Assembly: GCF_000264905.1 (NCBI RefSeq)
Contig: NW_006763131.1
Location: forward strand, 3,180,708-3,244,707
Direction: 5' to 3'
Source: Stereum hirsutum FP-91666 SS1
Taxonomy: Eukaryota; Basidiomycota; Agaricomycetes; Russulales; Stereaceae
Length of the DNA stretch: 64,000 bases
The notes below the pieces were generated by a model. It did no database searches and had not been told where the DNA came from. It saw nothing but the letters and a program-made list of their open reading frames with translations. Of this stretch, positions 22,605 through 34,341 are shown piece after piece. The translations under genes and the position numbers were made by a program. How positions within the stretch are numbered: the stretch's first letter is position 1; each line of letters opens with the position of its first letter.

Positions 22605-24625
22605 TCAGTGCTTAACCTTCACATAGATATTCTTCACCGCCCCATTCGCCTTCCCGTTCACCTCCGGTTCAGACCTCACGAAACCAGCCTTAATCTTCTC
22701 CTCCGCCAACTCCTTCATGAGCGCAAGGAAATCGTCGATCGTCTCGTCCGTGTTCTGTATATGGACGACGAGACGCGAACCGCCGATGGTGATAGGGTCG
22801 GGGAGGGACGCGGCGCGGGCCACGATTTCTTCATAGCTTACGCCGATGGGCGAGGGGTCGAAGAAGACCTGCAAGATAATGGAACATTAGCACAGCACCC
22901 CGGACGCAGACAGAGCGGGAGACGTACCATGCAAGTCTCCGCCTCCGACGTAACCTCCACCCCGATCTCCCTCAACCCTTGGTCAAGCCGGCGCGCCATC
23001 AGATGCACGTCCACCAATCGAGGGAAATTATAAGTCAGGGCGTAGGCCGCAGAGGCGGCCATGAGCCCAGTCTGGCGCATGCCACCACCAAAGAGCTTAC
23101 GGAAGTGGCGAGCTTTCTGAATGAACTTCTTGGGGCCGACGAGGCAGGATCCGATGGGCGCGCCTGTTTAAGATGGTGATGTGATTAGTTGAGTGTGTCG
23201 AGCAGGGAACAGAGTATAAAAGTGACATTGTGAGAAAGATATGGTATGGGGGAAAGGACACAAGGAAGATATAAAAGAACGACGTACCAAGCCCCTTGCT
23301 AAAGCACAGACTAACCGAATCGAACGGATCGCAGAGCTCCTTGATCGAAACGCCCGTCTCAGCAGAGACGTGCCATATCCGGGCACCGTCAAGGTGCATG
23401 AGCACGCCCTCAGAGTGGGCCCATTCGGAGATGCGGATGACTTCTTCTTGGGGAATTATCGTCCCGTTCAGAGTGTTTTCGAGTTCAACAATTTGAGTGG
23501 GGGCGCTGTAAAATGGGGAGCAAATGGTAAGTGGTGAGTAAAGTGGTCGTGGTAAAGGTGGGAATGATTGGGTAAAGGGAGTGGCGGTGAAAAAGTAAAT
23601 GAAGGTAGGTGATAGAGTGTGGCGGAGTGACGTGTAGGGTAAATCGGAGATCAAGCGTTGAAATTAGAGATAAATGGGGGTATTTATAGGTACAAGAAGC
23701 GATAACTCACGTATGAATGTTATCGTCGAGAACTGCGTGAGCCTGAACGTCCTCGAGCGTAAGATGATGACCTATCGAACACACACCCCAATCATAAATA
23801 CCAAAAGCTCGGGAATATTCAAGATAGAAATAGTAAGACTCACCATTAGCGGGTATGACAGCATGAACGGCAGCACCAGAGTGGAACGCCGCACCGCCAG
23901 CCTCGTACCTATGGATGTGCGCTCTGTGGTCGCACAGGATCGAATAAGGTGGCTGCATAAGATGCGACCTGAGGGCGATTTGGTTCGACATCGTGCCGGA
24001 AGGCATGAAGAGGGCATCTTCCTTGCCGGTGAGTTTGGCCATGTGTTCCTCGAGGGCTAGCGTCGAGCTGAAGGTATAAAAGCATTGCCAATGATAATGT
24101 CAATAAGGGAACATGAGGGAGAGGGATGAGACTGACGGTTCATGGTAAACGGCGTCACCGAGCGAACCCTGCACGGCGTAATCGTACATTTCCTTAGTGG
24201 GCACTGGTAGAAAAGATTGATGGGATCAAAGCTGAGGATCATCATGTCCATAGCTGGAGATAGGTTGTAAGAAGTCACCTGTAAGAGTATCCGCTACAAG
24301 TACAAGCACGCCACAATTCATGATTCAGTATTTAATCATCTCAACAGTGGACGCCCGAAAGAGATGACTCACATATGAAGCTCCTCGAGACCTGTCTAAT
24401 ATGCTTCGCGTTATCGTCGGCCTGCGTCTCCTTCAAGATATCAAACTTGACCTGTGCGGCAATCTTCGCCCTCGCAGCCTTGATATCGCCATTGGCAAGA
24501 CTCATCGTACTGATACTCGTCGGAGTCGAAGACTGGGAACGTTTGTACAGGTTCGGAGACGGAGAATAGGTACTGTAATAGCGCGGCTGGGCACTCGATT
24601 CTACCTGTGCAGCGTGTGGTGACAT
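22605..24625 (-). CDS. GLY1: L-threonine / L-allo-threonine aldolase (PLP-dependent)
   Basis: Cleaves threonine or allo-threonine to glycine and acetaldehyde; fold-type I PLP enzyme. Eight exons (24373-24625, 24279-24293, 24137-24203, 23844-24067, 23711-23771, 23288-23505, 22928-23163, 22605-22868) give 445 aa. Family blocks in order: SDTLTVPTKEMYDYA, LEEHMAKLTGKEDALFMPSG, NQIALRSHL, CDHRAHIHRYEAGG, ENTLNGTIIPQEEV, MHLDGARIWH, and DSVSLCFSKGLGAPIGS with Lys277 as the expected PLP lysine, then FRKLFGGGMRQTG. The second exon is only 15 nt and supplies the SDTLT motif, which supports its reality. Residues 1-60 form an extension rich in Ser, Tyr and Arg that could be a mitochondrial presequence or could be bypassed by a later ATG (MSLANGD). 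The 23506-23710 intron (205 nt) is unusually long for the window. Confidence 0.93.
24279..24293 (-). other. 15-nt micro-exon of the threonine aldolase gene
   Basis: Flanked by TTGTAG and GTGACT. It restores the conserved SDTLT motif across two introns of 79 and 75 nt. Confidence 0.8.
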
Positions 24626-25115
24626 GGTTCCGGCGGTTAGCAGTGCGCCAAGGGGAGAGGCAGGGGAAAGACGGGGAAGGGGAGGGCAAAGCGGTGGATG
24701 GAGAGATGCCTCTAAAGGTAAGAAAGAAAGGACGGGGAATGACTGACCTCGGACGACAACTGGGCCTAGCTGGCGATCGCGACTGTGGACTGGTCGAACG
24801 AGACTGTCGGGGGCGGCCTGAAGTTACTACTAAACACATTTTCCACTGTTTTTTTTCGGGTATGTGGCGGAGAATGCGACCGAAACGAGTCAGTCAGCTC
24901 AGAATGGCGAATTGATCACACAGGGGCACACCGTCCACGTGGCACAGATATTTTATTTTTAGTCTCGGCCCGTGGCCGAATCGAGTTTTGCAAGATTTTG
25001 CAGTGGCGGTGCACCGCCCCTACTCGTTTTTGCCTGCTGTCCTCCTTGCTGTTGCTGTCTTCTGCTCCTTCTACTCGTTGTGTATTACTGTCTTTTCTCA
25101 TCCTAATTTTCAGTC
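24626..25115. other. Divergent promoter region, threonine aldolase and ZNF706-like gene
   Basis: 490 bp between two divergent start codons. Contains no domain-bearing frame; likely a shared promoter region with both 5' leaders. Confidence 0.5.
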
Positions 25116-25534
25116 ATGGGAAACGTACGGCCCTGTACCACCAATCGTGCAGGATTTATACTGATAATTCATCACCGTAATTCAGGGAGCTAAGGCCCAG
25201 CAGAAACGGGAGAGGAACGCGGACAAGAACGGCGCGAAGGGCTCCAAGAGCCAGGCAAAGGTCAACGAAGCCGCTAAGAACATTGTCTGTCAAGTCTGCA
25301 GACAGCCATTCGTACGTCTCTTGCTAGTTTCTGACCGACACATCTTCAGCTGCTGACATGATTATTGTTTGTTCCCTATCAGCTTGTCACCACCCGTGCC
25401 CCTGCGTGATTATCTTTGAACTCATCTCCACTGTGGTACGATACTAATCGCATGTCGTTCATGACAGTCTCGAGGAGCACTCGCAGAACAAGCACTCGAA
25501 AACCATGGCCGAGTGCTTCCCCGGCGCCAATTAA
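25116..25534 (+). CDS. Small zinc-binding protein of the ZNF706/At2g23090 type
   Basis: Small basic protein of 74 aa from four exons (25116-25124, 25186-25311, 25383-25405, 25468-25534). The N-terminus is Lys/Gln/Ala rich (GAKAQQKRERNADKNGAKGS), followed by a single zinc unit: CQVCRQPF with the CxxC pair, then LEEHSQNKH with the His pair, the same spacing as ZNF706. The first exon encodes only MGN and the third is 23 nt. Function of the family is poorly known; human ZNF706 has been linked to control of pluripotency and translation. It is divergent from the threonine aldolase gene. All junctions are canonical and in phase. Confidence 0.85.
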
Positions 25535-25958
25535 CCGCCTCACCACCCATACCCCATTGCCTCGCATCACATCGCATCTTTCTCGCTTTCTGGTTCTTGC
25601 TGTGGGTCTTTTTCAGGAATTTACGGGTTTCCTTTTAGATGTTGTATCACTCTTCTCTCTTTTAATCCATTCATCCATCACGTGCTGTTGCAATCCCACA
25701 TCCGTGGATCTTTCTATGTCAGAGTAGAGGTGGCGTAGCGCAAACTAAGGCCTAAAGGCACATAAATAATGTAGTAATCAAAGCATGAAGGGAAGGTCCT
25801 GCGAACTGAACAGAGATGTCAGTGAACTACAACACAAGAAGCTCAGTCAACAATCACCGACCGCCTCATCGAGCAGCTTCCTCTCCGCACGTATGATAAT
25901 AGAAACACGAACCTCGAGATTAAAAACCAACGTCCATGCGAATCCCCAAACTCGGCTC
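25535..25958. other. Spacer between convergent ZNF706-like and TIM10 genes
   Basis: 424 bp holding the 3' flanks of both genes. No further feature seen. Confidence 0.5.
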
Positions 25959-26430
25959 CTACAAACCGAACCCTCCAGGACCACCGCCGGACTGTTGTTG
26001 TGAACTCGCTCCGACGGCCTGCAACCGTTCACCGACCTTCTTGTTCGCCTCGAAATACTTCGCGACGCATCGGTCTATGCAGACGCTTTCGCCTTTGTTA
26101 AGGTCTCCTTCCATATACCGTGTGTTGATGCATTTTGAATGGCACGCTCTATGTATTAAAACACGAATGTAAATGTGACGCAGTGTCAGTCAGTCTAACG
26201 AGGTCGCGTGCGATTGAAAGAGCAGAGGAGAGGATGCGTGATGCGTACGAGACGATGCGGTTGAATGTATCCGTGACCATATCCAATCTACACAGAAGTC
26301 CATGGACATCAGTCAGCGACATGGTGTAGGAAGTACTGTGAACGAAATCGACGTACTCTACCATGGCAGCCTCAATCCGCTCTGGGTTGACGGAACCCGA
26401 GGGAGGCGCTGAACGTCCGAACATCGACAT
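25959..26430 (-). CDS. TIM10: Mitochondrial intermembrane space chaperone Tim10
   Basis: Small Tim of the intermembrane space that, with Tim9, escorts hydrophobic carriers to the TIM22 complex. Three exons (26357-26430, 26249-26287, 25959-26148) give 100 aa. The twin CX3C signature is complete: CHSKC at 40-44 and CIDRC at 61-65, separated by 16 residues as required. Surrounding sequence ([12 protein letters not shown] before, [13 protein letters not shown] between, [16 protein letters not shown] after) identifies Tim10 rather than Tim9 or Tim12. The tail is Gln/Gly rich. There is no presequence, as expected for substrates of the Mia40 oxidative pathway. Start ATG 26430 precedes FGRSAPPSG. Divergent from UTP4 with 282 bp between starts. 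Confidence 0.95.
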
Positions 26431-26712
26431 TTTGGCTTAAAAGACGGAATTAAACGAGATAGGGATTGGCGTTGACGTGAACAGAGGGGCAGGAAGCAAG
26501 TTGAAGGTAACTTACAAGGAGACGAACAAGAGGACGAGACGAGGATCCGGCGGAGTCGACGCGCTTGCAAGAGTCCGATCGTGAAGAAATTTCAAGTCGC
26601 GTCGCGCCTCTTCACTGGGTCCCTTGCTCTTTTCAAGCTCCCTTTTCCCCGTAAATACCTTTTTTGCTCTCTCATTGTTCACAATATTTTTAACAAGTCA
26701 ATATAAGCAAGG

Positions 26713-29700
26713 ATGGGTGAATCTACCACTCTGGCCGTCCACCGGTGTCGCTTCGTCGACTACTCACCCTCCGCCATAACATCCATCGCCTTCCCGCCCC
26801 TTCCTCTCCCGTCCCTCTCCAAAAAATCAAAAGGCAAAAGCAAATCGTCATCAGCTTCTAATGCCAACGGAACGAGTACTCAGATCCCGAAGGTAGGGAC
26901 ACTAGCTGTAGGACGAGCGAATGGAAATATCGAGCTTTATGAGTGGACGGGAAATCAGAGGGAGGTTCAGGCTCCGCAGGCTTGGGTCGTTCGGCAGGTG
27001 CGTTTCATTATTAACTATCTTGCGACCTTAGGGAAACTTATACTGTGGACTGGCTCTTTTGTGCGATTATTATAGACATTAGTTGGTCCTATAGACTCCA
27101 AAATCGACTCTTTAGTCTTCACGCTTCGCTACCCAGACTCTGTATCTCGAGACGAAGGACCCTCTATCAATGACCTCAGATTATTCAGCACCTCCGGGGG
27201 GAGTGAACTCTTAGAATGGGATCTTCAGCGGAACTGTATACGGGTAATCTACATTTCACACCTCCCTCTACTGTCTTTTTTCAATGTGGCTGACGGTGTG
27301 GCCCAATTATTCAGAGATCCATTCCCTCGCAAGGAGGTTCTATATGGTCCGTGGCCGCCAACGCCGCCTCTACAATGCTTGCTCTTGGCTGTGAAGACGG
27401 TTCGATCCATATCCTGTCGCTCGAATATGATACGCTGGACCATCACCGTCGTCTCGAACGTTCGAAGTCTAGGATTTTGAGTCTTGCTTGGGGCCCACCC
27501 CTGCCGCCTCAGCCAAAATCCACAAGAAAATCATCTTCGAATCCACGGGCGGGTGTAGATGGAAACGATGAGAGTGATAGCGATAGTGATGAGGAGGAAG
27601 ACGAGTGGAAGGACGAGTGGATCGTCGCTGGCTGCTCAGATAGTAGTTTGAGGAAATGGGATGTGATTAGTGGAAGGGTGTTGGAAAAGATGGGAACCGA
27701 CAAGGTGAGGGGTGAGAGGACATTGGTCTGGACTGTTGCCGTTATTGGGTGCGTTTTTCCCCCGTATCTTGAACTGCCAGAGAAGGAGGAACTGAGTGTG
27801 GCGTGTCGTATACAGGGATGGAACGATCATCTCGGGAGACTCAATGGGAATGATAAAATTCTGGGACTCAAGGACATGTACCCAGTTACAAAGTTTCCAA
27901 GCCCACGGAGCGGACGTTCTTTGTCTCACCATCGGACATGTACGTCTTATACGCTCAGCGCCTACGCATCAGACTGACCTAGACAAATTCCTACAGGACG
28001 GAACAACAGTTTACTCCTCCGGCGTCGATCAAAAAACGACCCAATTCACGCTCATCAAAACCACGGGTACCTCCATCCTCTCCTCCTCCAGCCGATGGGT
28101 CCAATCGACCTCTAAACGTATGCACTCACACGACGTCCGCGCCCTCGCCATCTGGCCTCCTTATACTCCCATTCCACCCACCACATCTTCACATCTCCAC
28201 CCCCACCCTGCCAACATCTCACCCATCCTCGCTTCCGGCGGCCTCGACATGTCACTCGTTCTCTCTCCAGCCTCATCGCCCTCCCAAACGACTCTCTCCA
28301 GAACAAAAACCATAAACCCGCTTGCGACGAGTCAGGTGTCCACATTTGAGGACGCTTACCATAGGAGGGTGGGGTATACTTGTGGGACGGATGGTAGGAG
28401 CGCGGTGGGGTTGGCTAGAGGAGGACGACTAGTCGTCTTGGCGAGGGACAGGGGGGTCGTGGTCTGGAGGTTGCCGAAGACGGTGGGTTATGATTCGGGG
28501 GCCGGGGTCGGAATGGGATTGGGACAGGGACAGGAGGGAGGATTCCCGTTGGAAGGCGAGGGGCAGGGAAACTGGGCGATGGTGTTGGAGATGGATCTGA
28601 ATGTGCGGACGAATATTGTGTCAAGTGCGATTTCGGACGATGGAAAGTGGCTTGCGGTCGCGGATTGGTATGAGACGAAGCTATTCGCGCTTTCGGAGGA
28701 TGTGAGTCTTTACCCTCCACTAGCAGCGACATACGTTTTGGAAGCCGAATGCTGACCTTGATTAATTTTTTGATACAGGACCGAACATCCGACCTGAAAC
28801 CCAAACGCATCCGTGACTTCACGGCCATCCTCCAATCCCATCTCCCGCAGACCAACTCTCAGCCTATTACCCCAACCGGCGCCTCCTCCCTCCTCTTCAC
28901 TCCCGACTCCTCAAAACTCGTCCTTGCCACCACCTCCTCATCATATATACTCGTCGTCGACCTCGGAATTGATACAGGCCGCCCGCGCGTTCTTCGTCGG
29001 TTCGACCATCACCGGACTACATCTTCACTCATGGGTTCCCGAGTCGTCAAGGGCAAGGGTAAAACTGGTCCGACAGCCCCTGCGACGTCTGTCCTAGGGG
29101 ATATTGAGATGGTAGAGGCAGAGGCAGAAGCCGACGTCCAAGGAGGAAGTGACGCCAGCGATTCCGGCTCTGAGCCAGAAACCGACCCCAGCAAGCTGAA
29201 AGAATCCTTCGGCACCATATCACGCATGTCCGTCTCTCCAGACGGCCAATGGCTCGCAACGACAGATTCGCATCGTCTGACGCATATCTTCAATCTTGAT
29301 TCCATCCAGCATCATGCGCTCCTTCCTTCGTTCGCATTACCAGTGCAAGCCATGACTTTCTCTTCGTTCTCGCCTTCGCCGTTCTCTTCGTCGCAGTCTT
29401 ATCCTCTTTCGCATCCGCATTTAAACGGACATCAACCGCACGCACACCTCGCGACTCCCACATCCACCACTCCCTCTCTCGACGGTGGCTCCTCCCTCCT
29501 CGTTCTCATCTTCCCCAACCATACGATGGAGATATACGACGTCGAGCGGAAAACGTTCCCCGGCTGGGCAAGAGAGTTCTGTAAGAACTTGCCGAGGAGA
29601 TTTAGTGGGTTGCATGATGCAGTGTTGGGCGTTGCTGTCGCTCCAGATGGTAATGGCGCCGGGACGAACTCGATGGGTGCGGGGGTGTTGTTTATGTGGG

Positions 29701-29993
29701 GTGCGACATGGATATGTAAAGTCCAGCTCGATGCCCCGATAGGTTGGTCAGGGTTCAACAAGAAGCGAAGACGCAAGGCCAACCAGCTTGCAGCCACCCA
29801 AGGAGTCGCAGAAGGGCAACCAGGACAACAAAGAGAAGGAGAGGACAACTTCAAGCTCGTGACGCATTACCGGCCGATATTGTACGCCGGGTTCTTAGAG
29901 AGGGGAGAGTTAGTGGTTGTGGAGAGGCCGCTGGTGGATGTGCTGGCGAAGTTGCCGCCAGCGTATTTCAAGCCGAAGTATGGAGTTTCGTAG
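26713..29993 (+). CDS. UTP4: U3 snoRNP t-UTP subunit Utp4 (Cirhin homologue)
   Basis: WD40 protein of the t-UTP/UtpA complex, which acts on nascent pre-rRNA in 18S maturation and couples to Pol I transcription. Six exons (26713-26997, 27076-27243, 27315-27748, 27816-27939, 27997-28701, 28779-29993) give 976 aa. The N-terminus (VHRCRFVDYSPSAITSIAFP) is the family hallmark. WD-type repeats recur, for example GCEDGSIHILSL, AGCSDSSLRKWDV, DGTIISGDSMGMIKFWDSRT and SVSPDGQWLATTDSHR. Two acidic insertions break the propeller, one in exon 3 (ESDSDSDEEEDE) and one in the last exon (EMVEAEAEADVQGGSD). The C-terminus PAYFKPKYGVS is the conserved Utp4 end. Longer than yeast Utp4 because of low-complexity inserts, which is usual in basidiomycetes. 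Confidence 0.92.
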
Positions 29994-30468
29994 GTGGCGG
30001 ATCAAAAGTAGTTTTTTCTGCGTATTATGTTGCACGTTGGTATGTATAATACGATCACTACTGTGGGGATTGCTACGATATGATGTCTCAAGGTGTAGCG
30101 TGCAGCCGCCTGCGAACAAAGTCTGGCTTAGGGGCTACGGGCTAATAAGATAGAGGAAGAAGGCTCGTCGTATGTCCTTCGCTAAATAAACAGCGCTTAC
30201 ACGACTTAAATACATATACAATCCGAATTCGAATAGTTGGGAACGGACTGAAGCACATTCGTTCGATATAGTACGTCTGGATGCCGACTGAATTTTCATT
30301 TGAGCATTTGTGAGACGACCGTAAACTCGGCCTCCAGGTAGTGCTAGAGCCTTGGACCAGGGATCATCTCGATATCAAGACCGCCATTTTGTCCATCCCT
30401 TCCGAAAACCTATGGATTCAAACATCAGGTCTCAGCATCAGATCCAACATTCTTTAGCCCCGACAAAA
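29994..30468. other. Spacer between convergent UTP4 and DUF6533 genes
   Basis: 475 bp between two stop codons; nothing beyond probable 3' UTRs is visible. Confidence 0.5.
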
Positions 30469-32318
30469 TCAGACAAAGCTCGAGCGCACCACAGGTAGTA
30501 GAGTCGTGTCCTGAGCCACGCCATTGTCAATGGTCAAGCTCCTCCCGAGGTCATTCGAATCGGCATGTGAACCACCAATGACATGGTGCTCATCGACCTC
30601 TCCGTCGCCAGGATATTCAAGCTCCTCTTCGGACCCATCGAGGCTATTCAAGGGAGCGCCGATGTTGCCGAGTATACGAGTCGACGCGAACTTGAGTGCG
30701 CTGTGCGCGTGAGGTGACACGGCGTTGTCACTATCGCCGTCCTGGAAGGTTCGCAGATTTAGGTATAGTCGGCTGATGAGCATTGTTGGGATCCTGACGA
30801 TGTTTCGCAAAGGCGGTGTTAGTAACCCACCACCTGGGGCCCTATAGGCATGACCTGAGGGAAGACCTACGCACATGATCGTGTACGGATGCAGCAATAG
30901 AAAGAATGCGGCGCCTGAACCCAAGCTCTGGGAAACAAGGTAAGTGAGCGGCCAGATGAAGCACTTGGAGAGGCCGCTACGATTGTTGAGGTGATGTGCA
31001 CATACCATATCCTGGGTGGCGACAGAATACACGGAGAGTACTGCTGCAGCGCTACCACACAGGAAAGAAAGCCTAGGGAAAGAATGGCAGTATATCATTA
31101 GTGCGTTCCATGAGCGATGCTGGGTCTCGCCCACTGACAAGAAATATGCCGTTCCTGTAGTCACAGAGATAGGCCAGGTGAGCAGACATGAAGAGATGGC
31201 GACGAAATTAGGAAGATACTGACCGTCTCGCAAAATCACTTCTGCGATGCTGATCTGCTTGAATTCTTGCATATCCTTGATGTGGCGATATGTCTTAGTC
31301 AGTGTCAGGATAAAGACGACAAGATCAAAGATCAGAGTGAGGAAGGTTGTCGCCATGTCCACTGTTACAACCAGTAGACCGATCGATCAGGACAGACTTG
31401 AAAGAGTGAAAACACAGAAGACATACATCTGTAAGTGAGGGTCAGGAAACTGCACCACGGAGCAGGTGAATATTTTTACTTACCCGACTACTTGCATGAT
31501 GCGAGAGAGGAAGATGCATGAATTGATCCCACTGACAAGACCGGTAGTGAGGAGATCATCTGTTGATGTGTGAAAACTAAGACCTATATTGATGAGCTTC
31601 ATGTAGAGGGTAATAAGCCATCCATCGCTTTTCGCGACAATATTTTCTTACCACATTGAGGGTAGCCTGAGCTATAATCAGAAAGGCCAGGATAGCCAGG
31701 ATTCCACGATGCCTGTTGTAAAGAGCATAAACTCGAAGCGCGTATAGACCTACGGAGCATAGAATGTCAGATTGAATCGTGAATCGTACAAGGCGGCGAC
31801 GACCTGACAACGTACTGTTTGTTAAGACACGAGAGACAGAGGAGAGGACACTGAAGATATATCCCATCGCATTGCACCTATTACACACGTTCAACAAAGA
31901 ATATCAAGAAGGGCGGTAGGGCAAGACGTTACCCAGCAGGAGAAGCGATGTTGCTCGTGAAGAGCATCAAATAATTGCCAATGACATACAGCAGGAAACT
32001 GTATTTGTTCATGATATACATCGCAGAGGCAACAGACAACGGCTTCGTCCAGACGGTAACCACCTCTGTGGGGAGTGTTGAGAGTACGTCGTACACATAG
32101 AGTGCTGAGGGGGAGTGCACGGCCTTAGTCGAAGGTAAGGATGCTGGCAAAGTTTAACCGATACCTACAGATTGACGACAGGGTGATATAATTGCCGAGA
32201 AGACTATGTTGAGAATGCTTGGTTCAGCGTGCTATACGAGTGAAGTGCTGAAGAACACGACGGACGAGATGTAAAAGAATTCGGCATCCGCCGGTGACAC
32301 CTGTGTTGAGTTAGACAT
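30469..32318 (-). CDS. DUF6533-type polytopic membrane protein
   Basis: Member of a large Agaricomycete family of unknown function with about seven membrane helices. The N-terminal DUF6533 block is recognisable: VYDVLSTLPTEVVTVW, then a helix around MYIMNKYSFLLYVIGN. Further helices come from NAMGYIFSVLSSVSRVLTN, YALRVYALYNRHRGILAILA, TTFLTLIFDLVVFILTLTKT (around 31330) and a segment ending PTMLISRLYLNLRT. The last exon ends with an acidic, Asp/Glu/Asn-rich tail after a GAPLNSLDGSEEELEYPGDG stretch. ATG 32318 (MSNSTQ) is the likely start. Exon borders between about 31370 and 31680 and between 32160 and 32240 are not resolved: I could not close all phases with confidence, so the span is firmer than the model. 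A frameshift is possible. No ligand or pathway can be named. Confidence 0.7.
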
Positions 32319-34341
32319 GGCGTCGGAGGGAGAGATTCAGATCGAACAAGCTTGTCCAGGTGTTATCTGGCTCTGCAGCAGTGAGCAGTCTTCTTATAAG
32401 CAAAGGTGTGGTTCGAGAACATAGAGGCACCCACTATCGCTATAGAACCTACAACACAATTTAGACACATGACCAGGACATACCGTGAAATCGTGAACCC
32501 TACAAGGCTTCGAAGATGGAGTAGCTGATTTCGTTCTATTCCTAGCGCTCAAAACAGATAGAAACAGTGCTGGGCTGCTGGGCCCCACAATACATGGGAC
32601 AAAACCTCCATAGCAGTGTTAGAAAGCTAAAGTGCATGATCGTAGTATTCGAGATACCCCAGACATCTTGATACGTCCTCTTGCACATCAAGCGTTTCTC
32701 TCATCGGCCTTTTGCAAAACAGACAATTGGACAGCCTAGACGATTCAGAGCGGCTTCTCGACGAGGTAACTGAAGGCAGTGAAAAGCAAACGATCATATC
32801 ATCGAAGCAAACATGGGAAGATATATCCAGTCTTCGTGGGTTATACCACTCTGTCGAAACAGACGGCTGAACCTCACTCCTCGATAAGACTCTGTCTGCA
32901 GCAGATCCGCTGACCGGCTTTGACCAGTGAACCAAAGGTTGGTGACAAAGAAGGCGTAAACCGAAAATAGATGGGTACGGCCTAGCTGAGAGGAAGCATG
33001 CCCAGCGATTGCGCCATGATGGACAGGCGAAAGTGGCAGACCTGAACGGCACTGTGCACGGTTCAAATTCATCCTACTATGCTGCACACGTCTCTTTCAG
33101 CGCTCTAAATTATAAAGTAGGAGACCAAGTGACAGACCTTTACGACTCTGTATTGATATGATGGTGTTCAAGGCCATCGAGCAGCAGATCGATATCAGGG
33201 TGATTTCTCAGGAGGAGGGGAAGTGGAAAAAAAGAGACGGATTGAGAGAAAGGAATGGTGAATGGACGTGAGCGGTGTAAATGGTTTATACACACATTTT
33301 GTCTCCAGAGCAATGCCCTGTGCATGTAAGTCGATGGAAGATAGGCGACAAACTTGACTTTCTCGACCTGGGGAGGTGAATTACACTGGACGTATGACCT
33401 TCAGTATCTGAGTCTGTGAATTCTTGGCCGTACCCGCCAAGTCGGGAATCGATTCATCGAGTCGGAGCCCGTCGATCCGTAACATGCATTCACATGTCGA
33501 GTGGGGATGCCGTGTCAGACGTCGCAAGGAAGTCGTAGATGGACTAAAGAGATTACCGTATCATACCTCCTGTCGCAGTGCCATCGACTAGCGTCCACCG
33601 AAAAGCACTGGGAATAATCGCATGAAAAGCTGCATAGCAGGTCGGGCGCCCATCGCGACCGCAGGCTCCAATGCATCGAGAAAGACATGTAGCCTTTGCT
33701 ATCTCAGGAGAGGTTTAGAACCAGCCGACTTTTGGTCTCTGAACAGATAGTCTGCGAATTGAACTCGGCAAACACCCGAATTATGGAAGCTTGTGCTTAA
33801 AGTGACAGTTTCGCTACATAGGGATATTCGGGGACTTGAACCATGCTATTCAGGCATGTTGTAATGAAGGCCGGATTGCTATGCAAATGCATATATCACT
33901 TGAGCGTCTTCCGCAAGGAGAGGCCACTTCGCAACGTACGATGATGGCATCATCTGGAGACAAGGACGATATGGCCCTTATGGCCCGTATCTCTGAGGTT
34001 GCCTGAGTGCGTCAGCGGCGAAATTCATGGGGACCCGGACAGGTACGAGGAGGGCAAGTGGTGGGACGTGCTAGGAACCAAGTCCAAATGAATGATTGTT
34101 CTTTCCCTTTGCGGGCTATTCGGGGAAGTCCGAATGCCGGATAGGGAAAGGGGTGGTGACGTCAAATTCCGAAGTGCCAAAAATACAGTGCGCCGTCGAG
34201 AGCGCCTGTCATCGTCAACTCTCGAAGGAACAACACGCTCTTTCCGTTCCTCGTCCTCTCTCTCTCCGCTCCACCACTCACGCTCACTCTATCTCCCCAT
34301 CCCATTATCGTCGTCTGTCTCTCTCGCCGCCGTTCTCAACG
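32319..34341. other. Two-kilobase region without a supported gene, upstream of the tricalbin gene
   Basis: Frames up to 141 codons exist on the minus strand (32627-33052) but lack domains, conserved motifs or plausible splicing. The right end (about 34150-34341) is pyrimidine rich and should be the tricalbin promoter and leader. A degenerate gene could be present but I cannot show it. Confidence 0.4.

Noticed and set aside
32627..33052. 141-codon minus-strand frame
   Set aside because: No family resemblance; overlaps an equally long frame (32794-33087) in another phase, as expected by chance.
33820..33870. Possible tRNA 3' half (GGTTCAAGTCCCC on the minus strand)
   Set aside because: No matching T-stem, anticodon or acceptor stem could be found.
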